64,000 bases of DNA from Tetracentron sinense (taxonomy: Eukaryota > Streptophyta > Magnoliopsida > Trochodendrales > Trochodendraceae), in assembly GCA_015143295.1 (NCBI GenBank), contig CM026557.1, positions 21,175,760 through 21,239,759 of the forward strand, in the 5' to 3' direction. How positions within the stretch are numbered: the first letter of the stretch is position 1; each line of letters starts with the position of its first letter. Position numbers and translations under genes: made by a program. The notes beneath the pieces were generated by a model that worked only from the letters and a program-made list of their open reading frames with translations, did not search any database and was not told the DNA's origin. Of this stretch, positions 36,038 through 48,278 are shown piece by piece.

Positions 36038-36329
36038 GGCCTTGGATTCTCTCTGGTGAAGCCAGTAAGGCTCCTCTTGGGTGTCCACAAAATAGGGGAC
36101 ATGTGGTGGAGAAGTCAAAATCATGGGTCCCATGATTTTGACTTCTCCATACACTAAAGGACATGTGGCGATAAATGGGTGAGAAAAAGGGGGAGAGATA
36201 TCAAGTGGGGAGAAGTCAAAATCATGGGGAGAAAATGAACTGACTTCTCCCCTTTTTTACACCACATGTCGCATGATGTATGGATGCCTGAGACCACCTT
36301 TCTGGCTTCAACAGAGACAATTCTAAGCC
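36038..36329. mobile_element. MULE-type MITE, 292 bp, copy 2
   Basis: Same family and exactly the same length as 8298-8589, in reverse orientation. The duplication tatgaaaa is perfect for 8 bp (36029-36036 and 36330-36337; the ninth bases differ, t versus c). The ends carry tctctggtgaagccag and its partner. An internal agtcaaaatcatgggtccca palindrome is retained. Confidence 0.88.
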
Positions 36330-36338
36330 TATGAAAAC

Positions 36339-37438
36339 TGGTCTGGATCAGATGAAAGAGAATGTCCAAGGACTTTCTACGATTTCAATTGGTGTAGATT
36401 GACCTTGGACAACCACAGGGGTATTGGTCTCCTTATGTAAACTGAGTTCCAAAACTTGGTTCGGATCTGAATCTCTTCATTAAGCTCCAATCGACGTCTT
36501 TTTCTTCCTTGGACTCTAATTGAAATCTCTAAACTTTAGAGTCTTCTTAGAGAAGGATGATTTCATGGGCAATCTTTGTATGAGCTTCAACTTGGAGTTG
36601 GAATGCTCCCGTGGATGTCTTAGCTCAGCTAGTGAGTATTATAAAAATGTGGTAAGCACTCTATAAGAAGTGGTATCAGAGCCAACTCAGAGACAGCGAT
36701 GGGTCCCCCTAATGAGGGCGTCGGGAATTAGGCAGGGGCATTGGTATGTTTAGTTTCGTACCATCCGTGTACTGGAGGTCGTTGGGCCATTGGTGTGGGA
36801 GTAGGCATCACTTAAAGTGGCTAGTCATTTTGGGTGGCAAATGCTCCATGACAAGTGGTATCAGAGCCAACCCAGGGACACCATAGGTTGAGACGGATTC
36901 ATGGCGTGTGAGATCCACAAAAGGGTGGGTCCCCCTAACAAGGGCATCAGGGATTAAGCGGGGGAACCTGTCACGTAAGTATGTTTAGTCCCACGCCAAC
37001 CATATACTGGTGTCACTGAGTCATTAGTGTGAGAGTAGGCAACACTTAATTATTTTGGGTGGCAAGCGCTTCATGACAAGTGGTCCTCTATATATATGGC
37101 TTAGGTCGGTTTAAAGCCCACCACAAATGCCCAATAACTCATCATTTCCAATATATGCCCCCCAAGATTAATACTAACAATGATTCCTAACCATTGGATT
37201 TGATGTTTGTATCTCGTATTAAATTATCCTATTTAATAAACTAATTATTAAAATAAAATTAGCGTCAACTCATCAACTGGTAAGGATCAAGGCAAACGTC
37301 ACACCTACCTATGATTGGTCCACATGCTTTTTTAGAAATCGAATGGATTCTGTCTTATACATATACGAGGAAGGTAATCAAAAAATAAAGAAGATGAGTT
37401 CTTCTTTCTTTTATCACTTGGGAGTCGTGCAAGATGCG
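36339..37438. repeat. Spacer with two-copy repeat carrying tRNA-Met primer-site words
   Basis: Two ~185-200-bp copies start at about 36669 and 36854. Each begins agtggtatcagagccaac, followed by gggtccccctaa(t/c)(g/a)aggg and a closing gggtggcaa(a/g). TGGTATCAGAGC matches the primer-binding site complementary to plant initiator tRNA-Met. This suggests debris of a short, non-coding LTR element. A third partial start lies at 37076. No gene is seen in 36339-37438. Confidence 0.65.
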
Positions 37439-37515
37439 GTTATAATTAGGGGTGAGTATCAAGCCGAGCTTTTATCGAACATCTACATATTTCAAGGTGT
37501 TCAAGCTTGGCTTGG

Positions 37516-38860
37516 TGATCAGTGCTAATTGTTACACATTTATGCACCTTAAACTGCATTTGTTAATCCATTTGAGTCCATTTATCCACTATGATACTTC
37601 ACTTGAGTGTATTTATTATTTTCAGGTTCATACGAGGAAAAGAAGACAAAAGTGATCATTTACAAGCTTTGAAGTTCCTTGTGAATCGCTACTGAGCAAA
37701 GATCCGAGCTTAAGAGAAATAGAAATGCAAAATCAACCCTTGTTCGGTGTTCGGGGCATAACTCCTTAACCGTAGCTCCGATTTAGACTTATAATATATC
37801 AAAACAACCGGCTTGAAAAGCTCTACAACTTCCATCAAGGAAGTTTGGACAAATTCTGTAACCACTGATCGATCGGCGGACGTCATTTTGGGTGTAATGA
37901 AAAGTGCGAAAATTTGATCTTTGAGCTCGTTTTGGATGTTTCTAAAGCTAGACTTCAGTGAAACTCTCTCTATGAAAAGAAAAGCCTCCTCCCATGCAAA
38001 AGTTTCTGAATTTTGAGATTTGAAAGAGAGAAGGCTCTGGAGATCTGTGAAGGTTGGAGGATGGATTGCTCGCATTCTTCGTGTTATTCATCGAAAGCAG
38101 TGTTCCTTGCTCTCGCTATGAACTAATTCCTTTTTATAAGGTTTAAATGAAACCTTAGCCAAGTAAATGTCTCTTTGTACTTTGTTTTAGTTTATTCAAT
38201 TGTAAACAATGATTGCATAATAAGAGGGTAATTTGTAACCAGAGTTTATTGATCATATTCGATTTCCTTGTGATTCTATCCTTGTCTTAGGTTTTATTAT
38301 ATTGAGATTAAAATCATCTATCTTAATTTTCTGTGATTATTAATGTGGATTTTATGCAATGATATTATTATTGAGGAATTAAATCATAGGATATTTTATG
38401 CTAAGGGAAGACGAGTGATTTCACAACCCTAATTTAGTGTGTATCACTCGTGCTAACTGAAGATATGACATGCCTAGGGTCTAATCACTTGAATCATTCT
38501 AGATAGATGAGTAGAGTCTTGTAGTCACTCTCATCCCTATTGTTTACATTGTAATGGACTTGAATAAATGCATTAGGGACTAGTTATGAAGCTAGTGGTG
38601 GATTCGAACGCCCTAGATCTTCTCTCACTGATATATCATCAAAAACTCTTAGTTTAATTAGTTAAAATAGAATATGTTAGTTTAATTTCTACTCTTATGA
38701 TAAAATCAATCAAATCAATCATTTGTGTTACCCATTGACTTAGAAATAATCTTGACAAAAAGGTAACGAAACCAACGCAATCTTCTGTGGTTCGACACCT
38801 CATACTAGTCACTATTCTACGGAATTGTAGCTACTACGAGGTTTATTTAATTGACGATCA
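37516..38860 (+). mobile_element. Solo LTR, 1345 bp, nested in the hAT-type element
   Basis: It starts TGATCAGTGC and ends ATTGACGATCA. The 5-bp duplication cttgg is perfect at 37511-37515 and 38861-38865. The end (ctgtggttcgacacctc, then cgatca) resembles Athila/Tat-type Gypsy LTRs, an assignment from memory. There is no coding region. Confidence 0.88.
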
Positions 38861-39050
38861 CTTGGCTTAGCTCGTTTATAAACGACCAAACCGAGCTCGA
38901 GCTGAGCATGGGCTTTTAACTAACACAATTAAATAGAATTAGTTTTTTCTTTTAATTATAACATATGATTAATTTAATAAAATAATCCTTTAATTGAAGT
39001 ATTTAGATTGAATATTTGCATATATTGTTGAATTTATATATATATATATA

Positions 39051-39276
39051 CTAGCGGATGACACGTGCAATGCATGTGAGAGCGAGGGGAAGGAGTTAAC
39101 CACAATTAATAAGAGTTAAAAGGGACACATGTTAACCCGTGGGTGTGATTGAACTCGCTAGTGGCACGTGCAATGCACGAGAGAGTGAGGGTAAGGAGTT
39201 AACCACAGTTAATAGAAGTTAAAAGAGACACGTGTTAACCTGCGGGTGCGATTGAACTCTCCCCGAGTTCAATCGC
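39051..39276. repeat. 107-bp tandem pair ending in a hairpin
   Basis: Copies start at 39051 (ctagcggatgacacgtgcaa) and 39158 (ctagtggcacgtgcaatgca). Each contains ggagttaaccaca, gttaaaag and a cacgtgttaac-like block. The second copy runs into cgattgaactc-tcccc-gagttcaatcg, an 11-bp perfect stem with a 5-base loop. Flanking TA runs may mark a nested MITE. Confidence 0.8.
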
Positions 39277-40360
39277 GATTGGCTGTGATTCTAAATAGAT
39301 AGATGAGCAAGGGTTAGTTTGGGAATTAAAGTAAAACATTAAACAAACCTTTTGTTTTTATATAAGGGTAGTTTGGGAATTTAGGAAAAATCATCTACGC
39401 TTGCCTCTCCCATTATAATAGTAACGATATATATATATATAATATAAACATACATATTTTTAATATATATATATATATTATTTTTTATAGAATTTATATA
39501 TTTAAACGAGCTGAGCTTTTATCGAGCCGAGTATGAAGGTGTTCAAGCTCGGCTCGTTTAAAAAACGAGCTTCAAAATAGTGTTCAAGCTCTTATAACCC
39601 AAACCGTGCACTTCCCTACCTGCTCCCGCTCTCAAACCTCGCTCTCACAATTTGAGAGCGGATTCGTCATTGGAGCACGATTTTCTATTTTTATAGAGCA
39701 CGGTGTTTAAAAAACTAAGCTTTGATCTCCATGTTAACATGATGGTTTTTGCTTACAGTCTTAAGTGCCCAATGAAGAAGACGAAGTGAAGAGGAAGACG
39801 AAACATGGGTTTTAATTTGCTCCTACAATGAGTTTGATGCTTTAAAGACAAGTCTTTTCACTTGCTTTCTTTACTTTTTACTTTTTAGTAGTTGCCAGTG
39901 ATAGACTTAACTTTTCACCTTATTTTTTCACTTTATTTGTTTTTTTAACTTAATCTCACTTAACTTTTCACCTTATTTTTTCACTTTATTTTTTTTTAAA
40001 ACTTAATTCTTCGACCTTTCTTTTATAGAGAGATGGGATTATGGCCAATTGTGATTGAACTCTCCCTAAGTTCAATCGCATTAAGAGGAACACTATCACT
40101 TTTAACCTCTATTAGATGTGATTAGGATTTTTAATCTATGTTGGTTTTTAGGGGGAAAAATTATATATATATACCACGACGCTTCGGAGGCGCTCTCGAC
40201 CCTATCCTAAATTAAAATTTGACGCTCTCGCTCCCAATCCCACTCCCTGCTTTGGTTACTTAGTTCAAGCTTGCTTACTAAGCCAACCGAGCTAAGTTGG
40301 GCACTTACGAGCTAAGCCTAGCTCAATCTCGGACAACTCAAGCCCACCCCTAGTTATGAT

Positions 40361-41070
40361 GTTCATTACCAAATAAGGTTTGTCCTAAACCATTAGGACT
40401 CTTAGTGGATCGGATTGAGATTTGAATTTGAATTCGATCTGATTAAATGAGATCTTATCCTATTATAAATCCGTCAGATCAGATAAGGATATGAGATCTT
40501 GAATCCAATTAGAATCGGATCGGATCTATAACCATCTAATCCAATTGAAATCCGATTTGATGACATTATATACCATAATAACAACAACAATAACAATAAT
40601 ATAACTTTATAAATATATTGCAGTATTATTCATGAAAATTTTAATTTTCTAATTGAAATATTGTTTTTTTAAAAGATTTTAGTATTAATCAAATCATATT
40701 TGGATATTGATAAATAATCGAATTTGAATTGGAAAATTCAAAATCTGATGAATCTTGGATTGAATTTGAATTTGTCAGATTTTTAATCCGATCAAATTCG
40801 AATCTAGCTAATCTAAATTTGATCCGTTTACAGCCATATAGACTATAATATCCACAAAACCTTGATTCCCAAAATGCGAAAGAGTAGTTGTTCAAGGTTT
40901 TGGTGAGAGGGTTTCGAGAGAAGAAATGTTCCCTAGCCCTAGTATCTCTTAGACAACATTCAGTAAAAATACAACATCTTGCAAAATCAACATCAATGTT
41001 TCAACACATTTTCAGCATTTAGATATTTAATGTAATTTTTTATTAAGTTGGACCAATAGCTTGGTAGCCT
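40361..41070. other. Spacer with ggatcggat-type repeats
   Basis: Roughly 40404-40830 is full of gatttgaatttgaatt and gatcggat words in both orientations, suggesting a decayed hAT-type MITE. No ends could be fixed. Confidence 0.4.
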
Positions 41071-41079
41071 TTCAGGTAA

Positions 41080-41233
41080 GGATAATGTTAGCATTACTTT
41101 CTTTTAAGACTCACTCTCTTTTTGGTTGGTGAGAGTGTTAGTGGAAAACATGTGTCCTTTTAATGGAAGACTATTACACATGTTTGGTCTATAAAGAAAG
41201 TGAATTTGAAAGAAAGTGATGCTAGCATTGCTC
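41080..41233. mobile_element. Small MULE-type MITE, 154 bp
   Basis: The perfect 9-bp direct repeat ttcaggtaa lies at 41071-41079 and 41234-41242. Arms aatgttagcattactttctt and (complement) aatgctagcatcactttctt are long inverted repeats. It lies 23 bp left of the PIF/Harbinger element. Confidence 0.8.
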
Positions 41234-42199
41234 TTCAGGTAATCTCGTAACTTTAAGAACCCGTTTGGTTCTAATTATGAAAATCACAAGCGATTATACA
41301 GAAAACGTTGTCATGAATAATCGCTATCTACTGAAAGTGTTGTTATAAATAATCTTGTTTGGCTTTATCCTGTTTATAATCGATTATTTGCAGGAAATCG
41401 ATTCTGTGCAAAATAATTACGATTTGATCAACCTATAAAACTGATTACTAATATGAAATTTTGAAAATGTTATCAATTCCTTGAAATTGAACAAAAAAAC
41501 TTTGCTTATAAATAATTGTTACTATAAAAGTGACATAAGTCCCTACTCTGAAGATAATAATTACAAACTATAAAAAGTGACATAAGTCTCTACTTGAAGA
41601 CAATGGTTACAAACCATAACAGTTACATAAAAAAAGTAATAACAGCCAAAATTATTATGCATCCACATGATGCATAAAGAAGCATTTGGTATCTTCTACA
41701 TTCCTCCACCATATTATTGTTATGGTGGACCGTTGTGCTTTGTGTACCAAGATCTTCTTCATCAACCCACATGAAAGATCCAGGGTGATTCTGCATTCAA
41801 TATACAAATAATGGTAAGAAAATACAAACATGAAATTACAACTATATTACTTTATTATATTTTTTTACCTGCCAAAGTGGACATCGATAGAATAAGCGAC
41901 CATAGTTTTGTTTTTGCCTTATGGACTCGTATGTATCCCATACCACAGGGACATATCAAGTTTTGGAAGCCTATTTTTGTTATAATACTGTAATTTCAAT
42001 CATACATCAATGCACTTATAAAAAAATAAATTCAAAAGCAATGTTACTTCAAGTAATAGTAAAATGGCAAAGACATATAATTTCACTTATAATAACAAAA
42101 TTCAAGAGCAATGTCATCCAAAACAAAATATAGTAATCCGCCACGGTCTAGTGAAAAACATAATTTCCACTTAGATATGTATTTCACATTCTTTGAGTG

Positions 42200-43480
42200 A
42201 GGTTATCCATATACGCTCTCATCTCTGGTTGTTGTTGGTGTGCTTGTTTATCCACATTTGAAGTACTTTAATGAGATGAAGCGTTATTGTCTACAACCAA
42301 TTCGTTTACCTCATACTCTTCGAACAAGTCATCTTTTAGAGCCTTTTGACGAATAAGATTGTGTACAACACACGCAGCCACTACAATATCTCTCTGTCTC
42401 AAATATGGGTATGGAGGCATACACTTTAACATAGGAAATCATGCTTTCATTACGCCAAAATAGTGTTCTATTACATTTCTTAATGAGGAATGTGTACGAT
42501 TAAATAGTTCTTTTGCATCAGATGGACCCATATCACCTTTATAGTCTTGTAAATGATATCGTATCCCGTGATGAAGTGCAAGAAATCCTCTTATATTAGG
42601 ATAGTCAGCGTCAACAACATAATATTTTCCTGTAATCAAAATTATATTTAGATTTAAATTTAAATATAAATGCATCCACAATGTTCATTTTTAGGCTATT
42701 TATTACCTGGAGGGGCATGCGGGAATTTCTTTTTGTTGTCATGAACTACATCCAATAAAATTCTAGAATCATTTGCAGTTCCCTCTTACCTAGCAATAAC
42801 ATACATAAAGCGCATGTCAAATGAACACGTAGCCATTATGTTTTGTGTAGTAACTCCCTTTCACTGTAAGAAATTTGTTTTTCTGATGGAATTACTGCTT
42901 TAATATGTGTTCTATCAATTACTCCAACATAATCCTAGGTAAAACATTAATATATTATGTCAAACCTATAAAAAAGATAGAGAATATAAAAACATACAAT
43001 CAACTAGGGTTTTACCTTGAACCATGAATGATACTTTTTATTGTTCAAAATTTGTGAAGGAACAAAATTGAAGGATGGAGGAGTTATCATTTCGCGGGAG
43101 AAGTTCATCATTGCCTTTAGGACATTATGAAAATGTGTACTAATAGTCTTTCCAAAATGTTGGAAACGTTCTTACATGAACTGATTTATCTCATTATGTC
43201 CAATACTCAAAAGAAATATGGCAACTTATTCTTCAACACATGTTTCATGTATCTTTCAACCATCCTCTTTCCTTTAGTGTTGAACATAATCTGAAGAATA
43301 CTATTTATTCATGCAAAATATTTCATGACACCTAACATGGTTCACATCAAGCACTTCACATAAGAAGCTATAGCCTGATAGTATCGAATCTCTGCATGGA
43401 GTTTTATTCATGTATAATGAAAGATAGCGTTGTGCACACATAGCTACAGTTAAGTTGATAAGAATTTATTCCTCGTCGTC
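42200..43480 (-). pseudogene. PIF/Harbinger DDE transposase, frameshifted
   Basis: Pieces in family order begin MDDDEE at about 43480, then YMNKTPCRDS and a helix-turn-helix-like part in changing frames. Next come GVIDRTHIKAVIPS (first catalytic Asp; the family has DGT), KYYVVDADYPNIRGFLALHH (second Asp; 42439-42681), HSSLRNVIEHYFGVMKA (Glu region) and the tail RQRDIVVAACVVHNLI (about 42340). All three acidic positions survive, but stops and shifts break the frame many times. Confidence 0.82.
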
Positions 43481-43703
43481 ATCCATATTACCTATTCGAT
43501 TAGAAAACAAGTGTATATAAATTAACAAGGTAAATAACATAACTAAAGTAGCATAAAAGATTCCAAATCAAAGTAGCATAATAAAATACATGTCCCACAA
43601 CAAACTAGCATAAAAAGTTTCAAACCAAAGTATCAACAACATCCAAATCAAAGCAAATAACACAAATTTTTTCAAACACATAACCACGAAATCTATGCAT
43701 CAA

Positions 43704-44685
43704 CTAAGACTGTTCCAAGGACTCCAACCATGTCATACGATGTTCAGGACTCATGTTTATAAAAGTCTTCCTCCAATATCCGTTGCTAGATAAGATCCCT
43801 ATCGCCTTGAAGATACTGTTATGGCAGAAGTTAGGATCCTCAATTCTATTAATCAAATGCATACAACTTGTCATAGAAAAATGATCCTCTGGACTAACAG
43901 GGGTTGAAGTAACTCCCGATGAAGCACTTTGTTCCATCCTCTTCATAGACACCTCGACCAAAGTGTTTATTGCTTTTGCCATATGATCCACCTTTGAATC
44001 TTTCTTATTGGGCATAGGAGTTGCTGAATCAATACGTCGTTTACGAGAAGTGACAAAGTCATCTTCTATTTGCGTCGCATCCCTATCATTATGTCCATCA
44101 TTTATCGGGGCTGCGTACATGGAACTGCATCAAGGTCATCTCTCTCCTCGCTCTCTCCCGTCACTAAAGCAACCCAACCAGTTGCACACTTATCCCCAAA
44201 AATTGTTGTCATCTCCTCATACATTGGGCATGTGGTAGTTTTAAACTTCTCATATACTGAGTCTACCTGTATTGATGTACGTGAAGTGTTGATTGTTTGT
44301 AATAAGATTTTTTAAGTAACCATTAAAATTGTACTTTCATTGTACCTTTATCAGATCTACCTCATCGTTCTTCATCAACAGTGCCAACCTTTCTTATCGG
44401 ATCCCAACCAAAGCATGTCTGCTCAACGAGTTTATTCTAAGACTTCCACTTAGCTTTAAGAGTTGCTAAGTGGTTTTTCAACTGCTGGTACTGGTACTCT
44501 CTACCAGTTTGTTTGTTGAATTGCTCCCTAATATTTTTCCACCCAATCCTGTTGAAACTTCTGGTTGGTCTATTCCCTTTTAATACTTCATCCACCCCTA
44601 ACTCTATAAAGATCCGATCCAAATATTCGGACCACTGAACTTGACCCAACTTCTTACTATCACTAGGTTGGGTGGTGTTATCCAT
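43704..44685 (-). pseudogene. PIF/Harbinger ORF1, Myb/SANT-like DNA-binding protein
   Basis: The start MDNTTQPSDSKKLGQVQW at 44685 leads into a Myb/SANT-like domain (GNRPTRSFNRIGWKNIREQF, then YQQLKNHLATLKAKWKS, stop). It continues in a shifted frame with LVEQTCFGWDPIRKV. A downstream frame (43704-44120) has a basic stretch (SRKRRID) and the C-terminal region ending SPEHRMTWLESL. In the family ORF1 works with the transposase in binding the inverted ends. This copy is split by at least two shifts. Confidence 0.8.
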
Positions 44686-45449
44686 GTCCTCTAAAAATCA
44701 AAATAACAACTCAAGTGAAATGCAAATAATAACAAAGGGCAATTGAGAAAGTGAGACACAGGTATACCAAGCAAACAATGTAATAGATCTTATGTATAGT
44801 GGAATCATATACCTATGTATAGTGAAATATTTCTCGTATACATATGAATAAATCAGTTTTAATGAATTAGAACATATATACATAAAGAGGAATAATCAAG
44901 TGTTGGAACAACATACTTGTAGTCTACTTGATAGATATCTGTTTACTTTATATAAACATATCAAACTAGTGATGTAAACATGATATGATATGTAGCTATG
45001 TTGTGAAATGTTTATGTAAAAGGCTATACAGATTGTATAAACCAATAGAAGCTGAAAATAATATGAATTCAATGTGCAAGTATTCTGGGTTTCAGCAGGT
45101 ATTCATGTTCAGTTAGAGTCAAATTCCAGTGGCTAATTTGACTAATAGCAAACAATATTTAGCATAATCCATCTCAACATGGCTCAGATTAAGAAGGAAA
45201 AAAAACTATTAGTAAGTAGCTTTTACATGCTAAAGCAGACAAACAAAACCCCATTTCACAGAAGAAGAAAAAAAACATAATCCGTTTCTACATTGATTCA
45301 CAGCTGAAAATTGGAAAAGCAAGGTTACAATAACCATATTTTAGAGTAGCTGAAGAACAAACAATCATCTAAGGAAGAAATATATAAAGGAACTGAAACT
45401 TTAATAGTAAAAACTAATGAATAATAAACACAATACAAACTACGCAGTG

Positions 45450-46400
45450 AATAAAAATGGAGAAGCAAAATCATGGATTCTTGTTTCGGATCCATCGTGG
45501 GGTTTTGCTTGGTAAACACAATACAAATCCAGATACCCTAACTACACAGTGTTTAGGGGAGCCGAAACACCATGGATTCTTGTTTCGGATCCATCCAAAT
45601 ACAAAGATTACATTAACCAACATGATGTACTATGCTTTTGGGTAATCTGCTCAGCATTCACTTCATCTAGAAGTCATATGTCATTGGAGAGGTTATTTAG
45701 CGCTATACAACCAAATCAAGGAAGAAGGTGTAAAAAAGTTAAGAACTTAGGACTGATTTAAGGCAATGTGACTCCTCGAGGTCGAAGATCAAAATGGGCA
45801 CTCAACTAGAATGGGGATAACATGTAGAGACTATTGGTAGACTCTTGCTATGCCAATCAGCATGTGATGCTTCTGATAATAGATTTTTGGGGATGAGTAC
45901 TTCAAAAAGAGATTGAGAAGGTGAGGGACGAGGAGTAATGTCCGATTGAGGTTGGCATCTCTTTACCAAGCCTATAATGTGGATACATTCATGAAGATTA
46001 GATTTTTATTGGGGGTTCAAAATTTTCAGCATTGGATAATATTTTGGTTCTGTTTGGGATTGTTTTTGGATGCAAGTTTCTGAAGGGTAATTTCTCTATG
46101 GATGGAGAGCAGAATCGTTACGAATTTGAAATGAATATCATGAAGTTCTAGTTGGTGGGTATGTATGTGCACCATAGAAATAAAAATTGCCAAAATCGCT
46201 TGTTTCGGATCCATCCAAATACAAGGATTACATTAACCAACATTCATTACATGCTTAAAATTGGATCCATCCATGAAATTCCATAAATCGAGTGTTTTTT
46301 GTCATTAAGGATTTTTAAAATCCATGGATTCTTGTTTCGGATGAGTATCATGGGGTTTTTCTTGGTAAACACAATACAAATCCAGATTTGCTTGGTAAAA
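45450..46400. repeat. Dispersed internal repeats in the Harbinger element
   Basis: The words tggattcttgtttcggat, ccaaatacaa(a/g)gattacat and ggtaaacacaatacaaatcc each recur two to four times at 45470, 45565, 46199 and 46325. This points to internal duplications within the 5' part. Confidence 0.75.
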
Positions 46401-46917
46401 TCATGAGGTTTTTCTTATATGGTTCGAGATTTCCTTGGAAATACAAGATCAAGAACAAAGGATAGAAGATAATGCAGAAAGAAACAAATAAAGAAAAAAA
46501 ATCCCCAAATTACAAACTCTTGCAGTAGGTCTAAGAAGAAGAAGAAGAAGGTGAAGTCAGTACTTGATGATCGATTGAATGTTGGTTGCGCTTTCTTAAT
46601 CGAGTTGGTTTTTCTCTCCTTCGAAGAAAATGATGCGAGATCTGAGTTTGAGGGGGGGGGGGGGGGGCAACAGCTTCGTTTTACGAATCGATATCTCCAT
46701 CAATAATCTCTCTGCACAATTGGTAGAGAGGAACCGATTGCTTCCATAAAAAATTACCCCTAAAGCTGATTTCTTCCAAACCAGTTTTTACCTAAATTGA
46801 TGGCGGGCCAAACCGATTCGGAACACTGAACCAAATGGGATTATGAGCCCCGGTTTTACCCAAAACTGCTTTAAGCGATTAAATCGGCCCAATAAATCCA
46901 AACCAAACGGGCTCTAA

Positions 46918-47950
46918 AATATATCACGTAAGTGGGGGCATTTTTGTCATTTCAAATGAACATAGTCAACTAAAGGAATATGATATGACAACATGTCCTT
47001 ATTTGCTCAAAGAGTCATGCTAGCCCTACTCTAAGCAAGAAAATCAACACATTCTTTTTTTCAATCAAAAATCAACACCTATCATTGTTTTAACATGTAT
47101 TGATTTTTGACTGAGAGTAAGGTTAGCACATCTTTTGTTTAAATCATTGATAGGTATTATCTATTGTAAGAGTTAGGTCAGTACAAATGTGAATCTGTCA
47201 ATAGCAACATTGGCAAAATGATTGAATCCTCCCCAGGAAAGGGGAAAAATGTGATAAGATTAGAGCAAACGCTTGGACGTAAGGGTTGGTCATTTGAAGG
47301 CAACTGTTTTTAAAAATGACATTTACGTCATTTTGAGATAAAATAGGTTATGATTGGAAGAATAACATTCTAGTGAGCTATGTTCATTAAAGTCCTTAAT
47401 GAACGGTCCCTAATACTGTGACACATGAGGATTGCTCTAAAATTCAACCGTTGGATGTTAAGACGGGTCTCCCAAGATACACATGATAAAAAAATCTACT
47501 CGATGAGACATATTTAGACAATCCGATTGAAATGAGAAGATCAACCTTTCTAGCCTTTCTATAACCTAGATTGGGTCTTGTGAATCATAAGGGTTAATAT
47601 TGATAAACTAGGTCTAATCGGACAGTCTAAATACGTCCGATTAGACTGATTTTTGATACATATGTCCCAATGGACCCACTTTAACATTAGGATTAATTTT
47701 TTTTTTTTGTCACATATCACCTTTCTAGAGGGCCGCTCATTAAAAACTTGAATGAGCAAGACTATTGCGTCTTGGGTCGCATTTTAATGTCACATGTTCT
47801 TCTTTTGGCTCCATTTAACTGTGCTTAACTCCTAGGGTTCACACATCTACCTTTTATTCTTAGAAAAATAAAATAAATATTTTTAACCATAGGATTAAAA
47901 CAACTTAACCCGAGTTTAAGACAGGTGGAATGAGCGGCTTTGTGACAGCG
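46918..47950. other. Intergenic spacer left of the DONSON gene
   Basis: It contains a possible ~110-bp TIR element at 47024-47130 (tgctagccctactctaag against complement tgctaaccttactctcag). No gene is seen. The promoter of the right-hand gene presumably begins near the end of this stretch. Confidence 0.45.
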
Positions 47951-47956
47951 AGGAAC

Positions 47957-48278
47957 AATATATACTTGGCTCCAATTGCTCATTTCAAAATCCCGAAACA
48001 AACGGTCGTTAACGTTGGCGATTGACGGCGTCAGGCGGAAAGAGGGAAAATGTTCAAAATGAAAAAACAAGACCACAAGCCTGTGGCCGCATTTACTCCC
48101 TTTTTGAAACCCGCGAACTTCCACATCTCCCGTCTATCCTACGGTCCCACTTCTCCCTCGTTTTTACTTCGTCATTTGCCCAAACTCTTCCCGTTTGGGG
48201 CAAATCGAGACGATATTTCAGTTTCCGATTCAGAGATTTGTGCACCTTGACAAGCTCATCAAGTTCTTATTAGTTAAG
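47957..48278 (+). promoter_or_regulatory. Inferred promoter and 5' UTR exon of the DONSON gene
   Basis: A TATA-like aatatatac lies at about 47957. The following ~300 bp are GC-richer than their surroundings and end at a good splice donor (taag/gtatgg, donor GT at 48279-48280). The next exon would start at 49007 after ttggttgcag, carrying the start codon at 49044. The leader contains a 66-codon upstream frame (48050-48250). The transcription start is inferred, not seen. Confidence 0.5.

Larger units (their letters stand above)
37447..40352. mobile_element. hAT-type element, 2906 bp, non-coding, with nested insertions
   Basis: The ends taggggtgagtatcaagc and (complement) taggggtgggcttgagt are inverted repeats. 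Flanks gttataat (37439-37446) and gttatgat (40353-40360) agree at 7 of 8. Subterminal DNA is rich in gagctcgagct-like words, as in the complete hAT at 30604-35837. No transposase frame is seen. A 1345-bp solo LTR is inserted near its left end. Confidence 0.75.
41257..46914 (-). mobile_element. Complete PIF/Harbinger transposon, 5658 bp, decayed
   Basis: The ends gaacccgtttggttc and (complement) gagcccgtttggttt are inverted repeats. The 3-bp duplication taa is present at 41254-41256 and 46915-46917, as expected for this superfamily. Both family genes lie on the minus strand: a Myb/SANT-like ORF1 (43704-44685) and a DDE transposase (42200-43480), both broken. The 5' third (45450-46400) contains repeated segments, including ttgtttcggatccatccaaa at three places. 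A G16 tract lies at 46652-46667. Confidence 0.88.

Noticed and set aside
48000..48070. E2F-type sites near the DONSON leader (ggcg, ggcggaaa)
   Set aside because: The words are suggestive for a replication gene, but none fits the full E2F consensus exactly.
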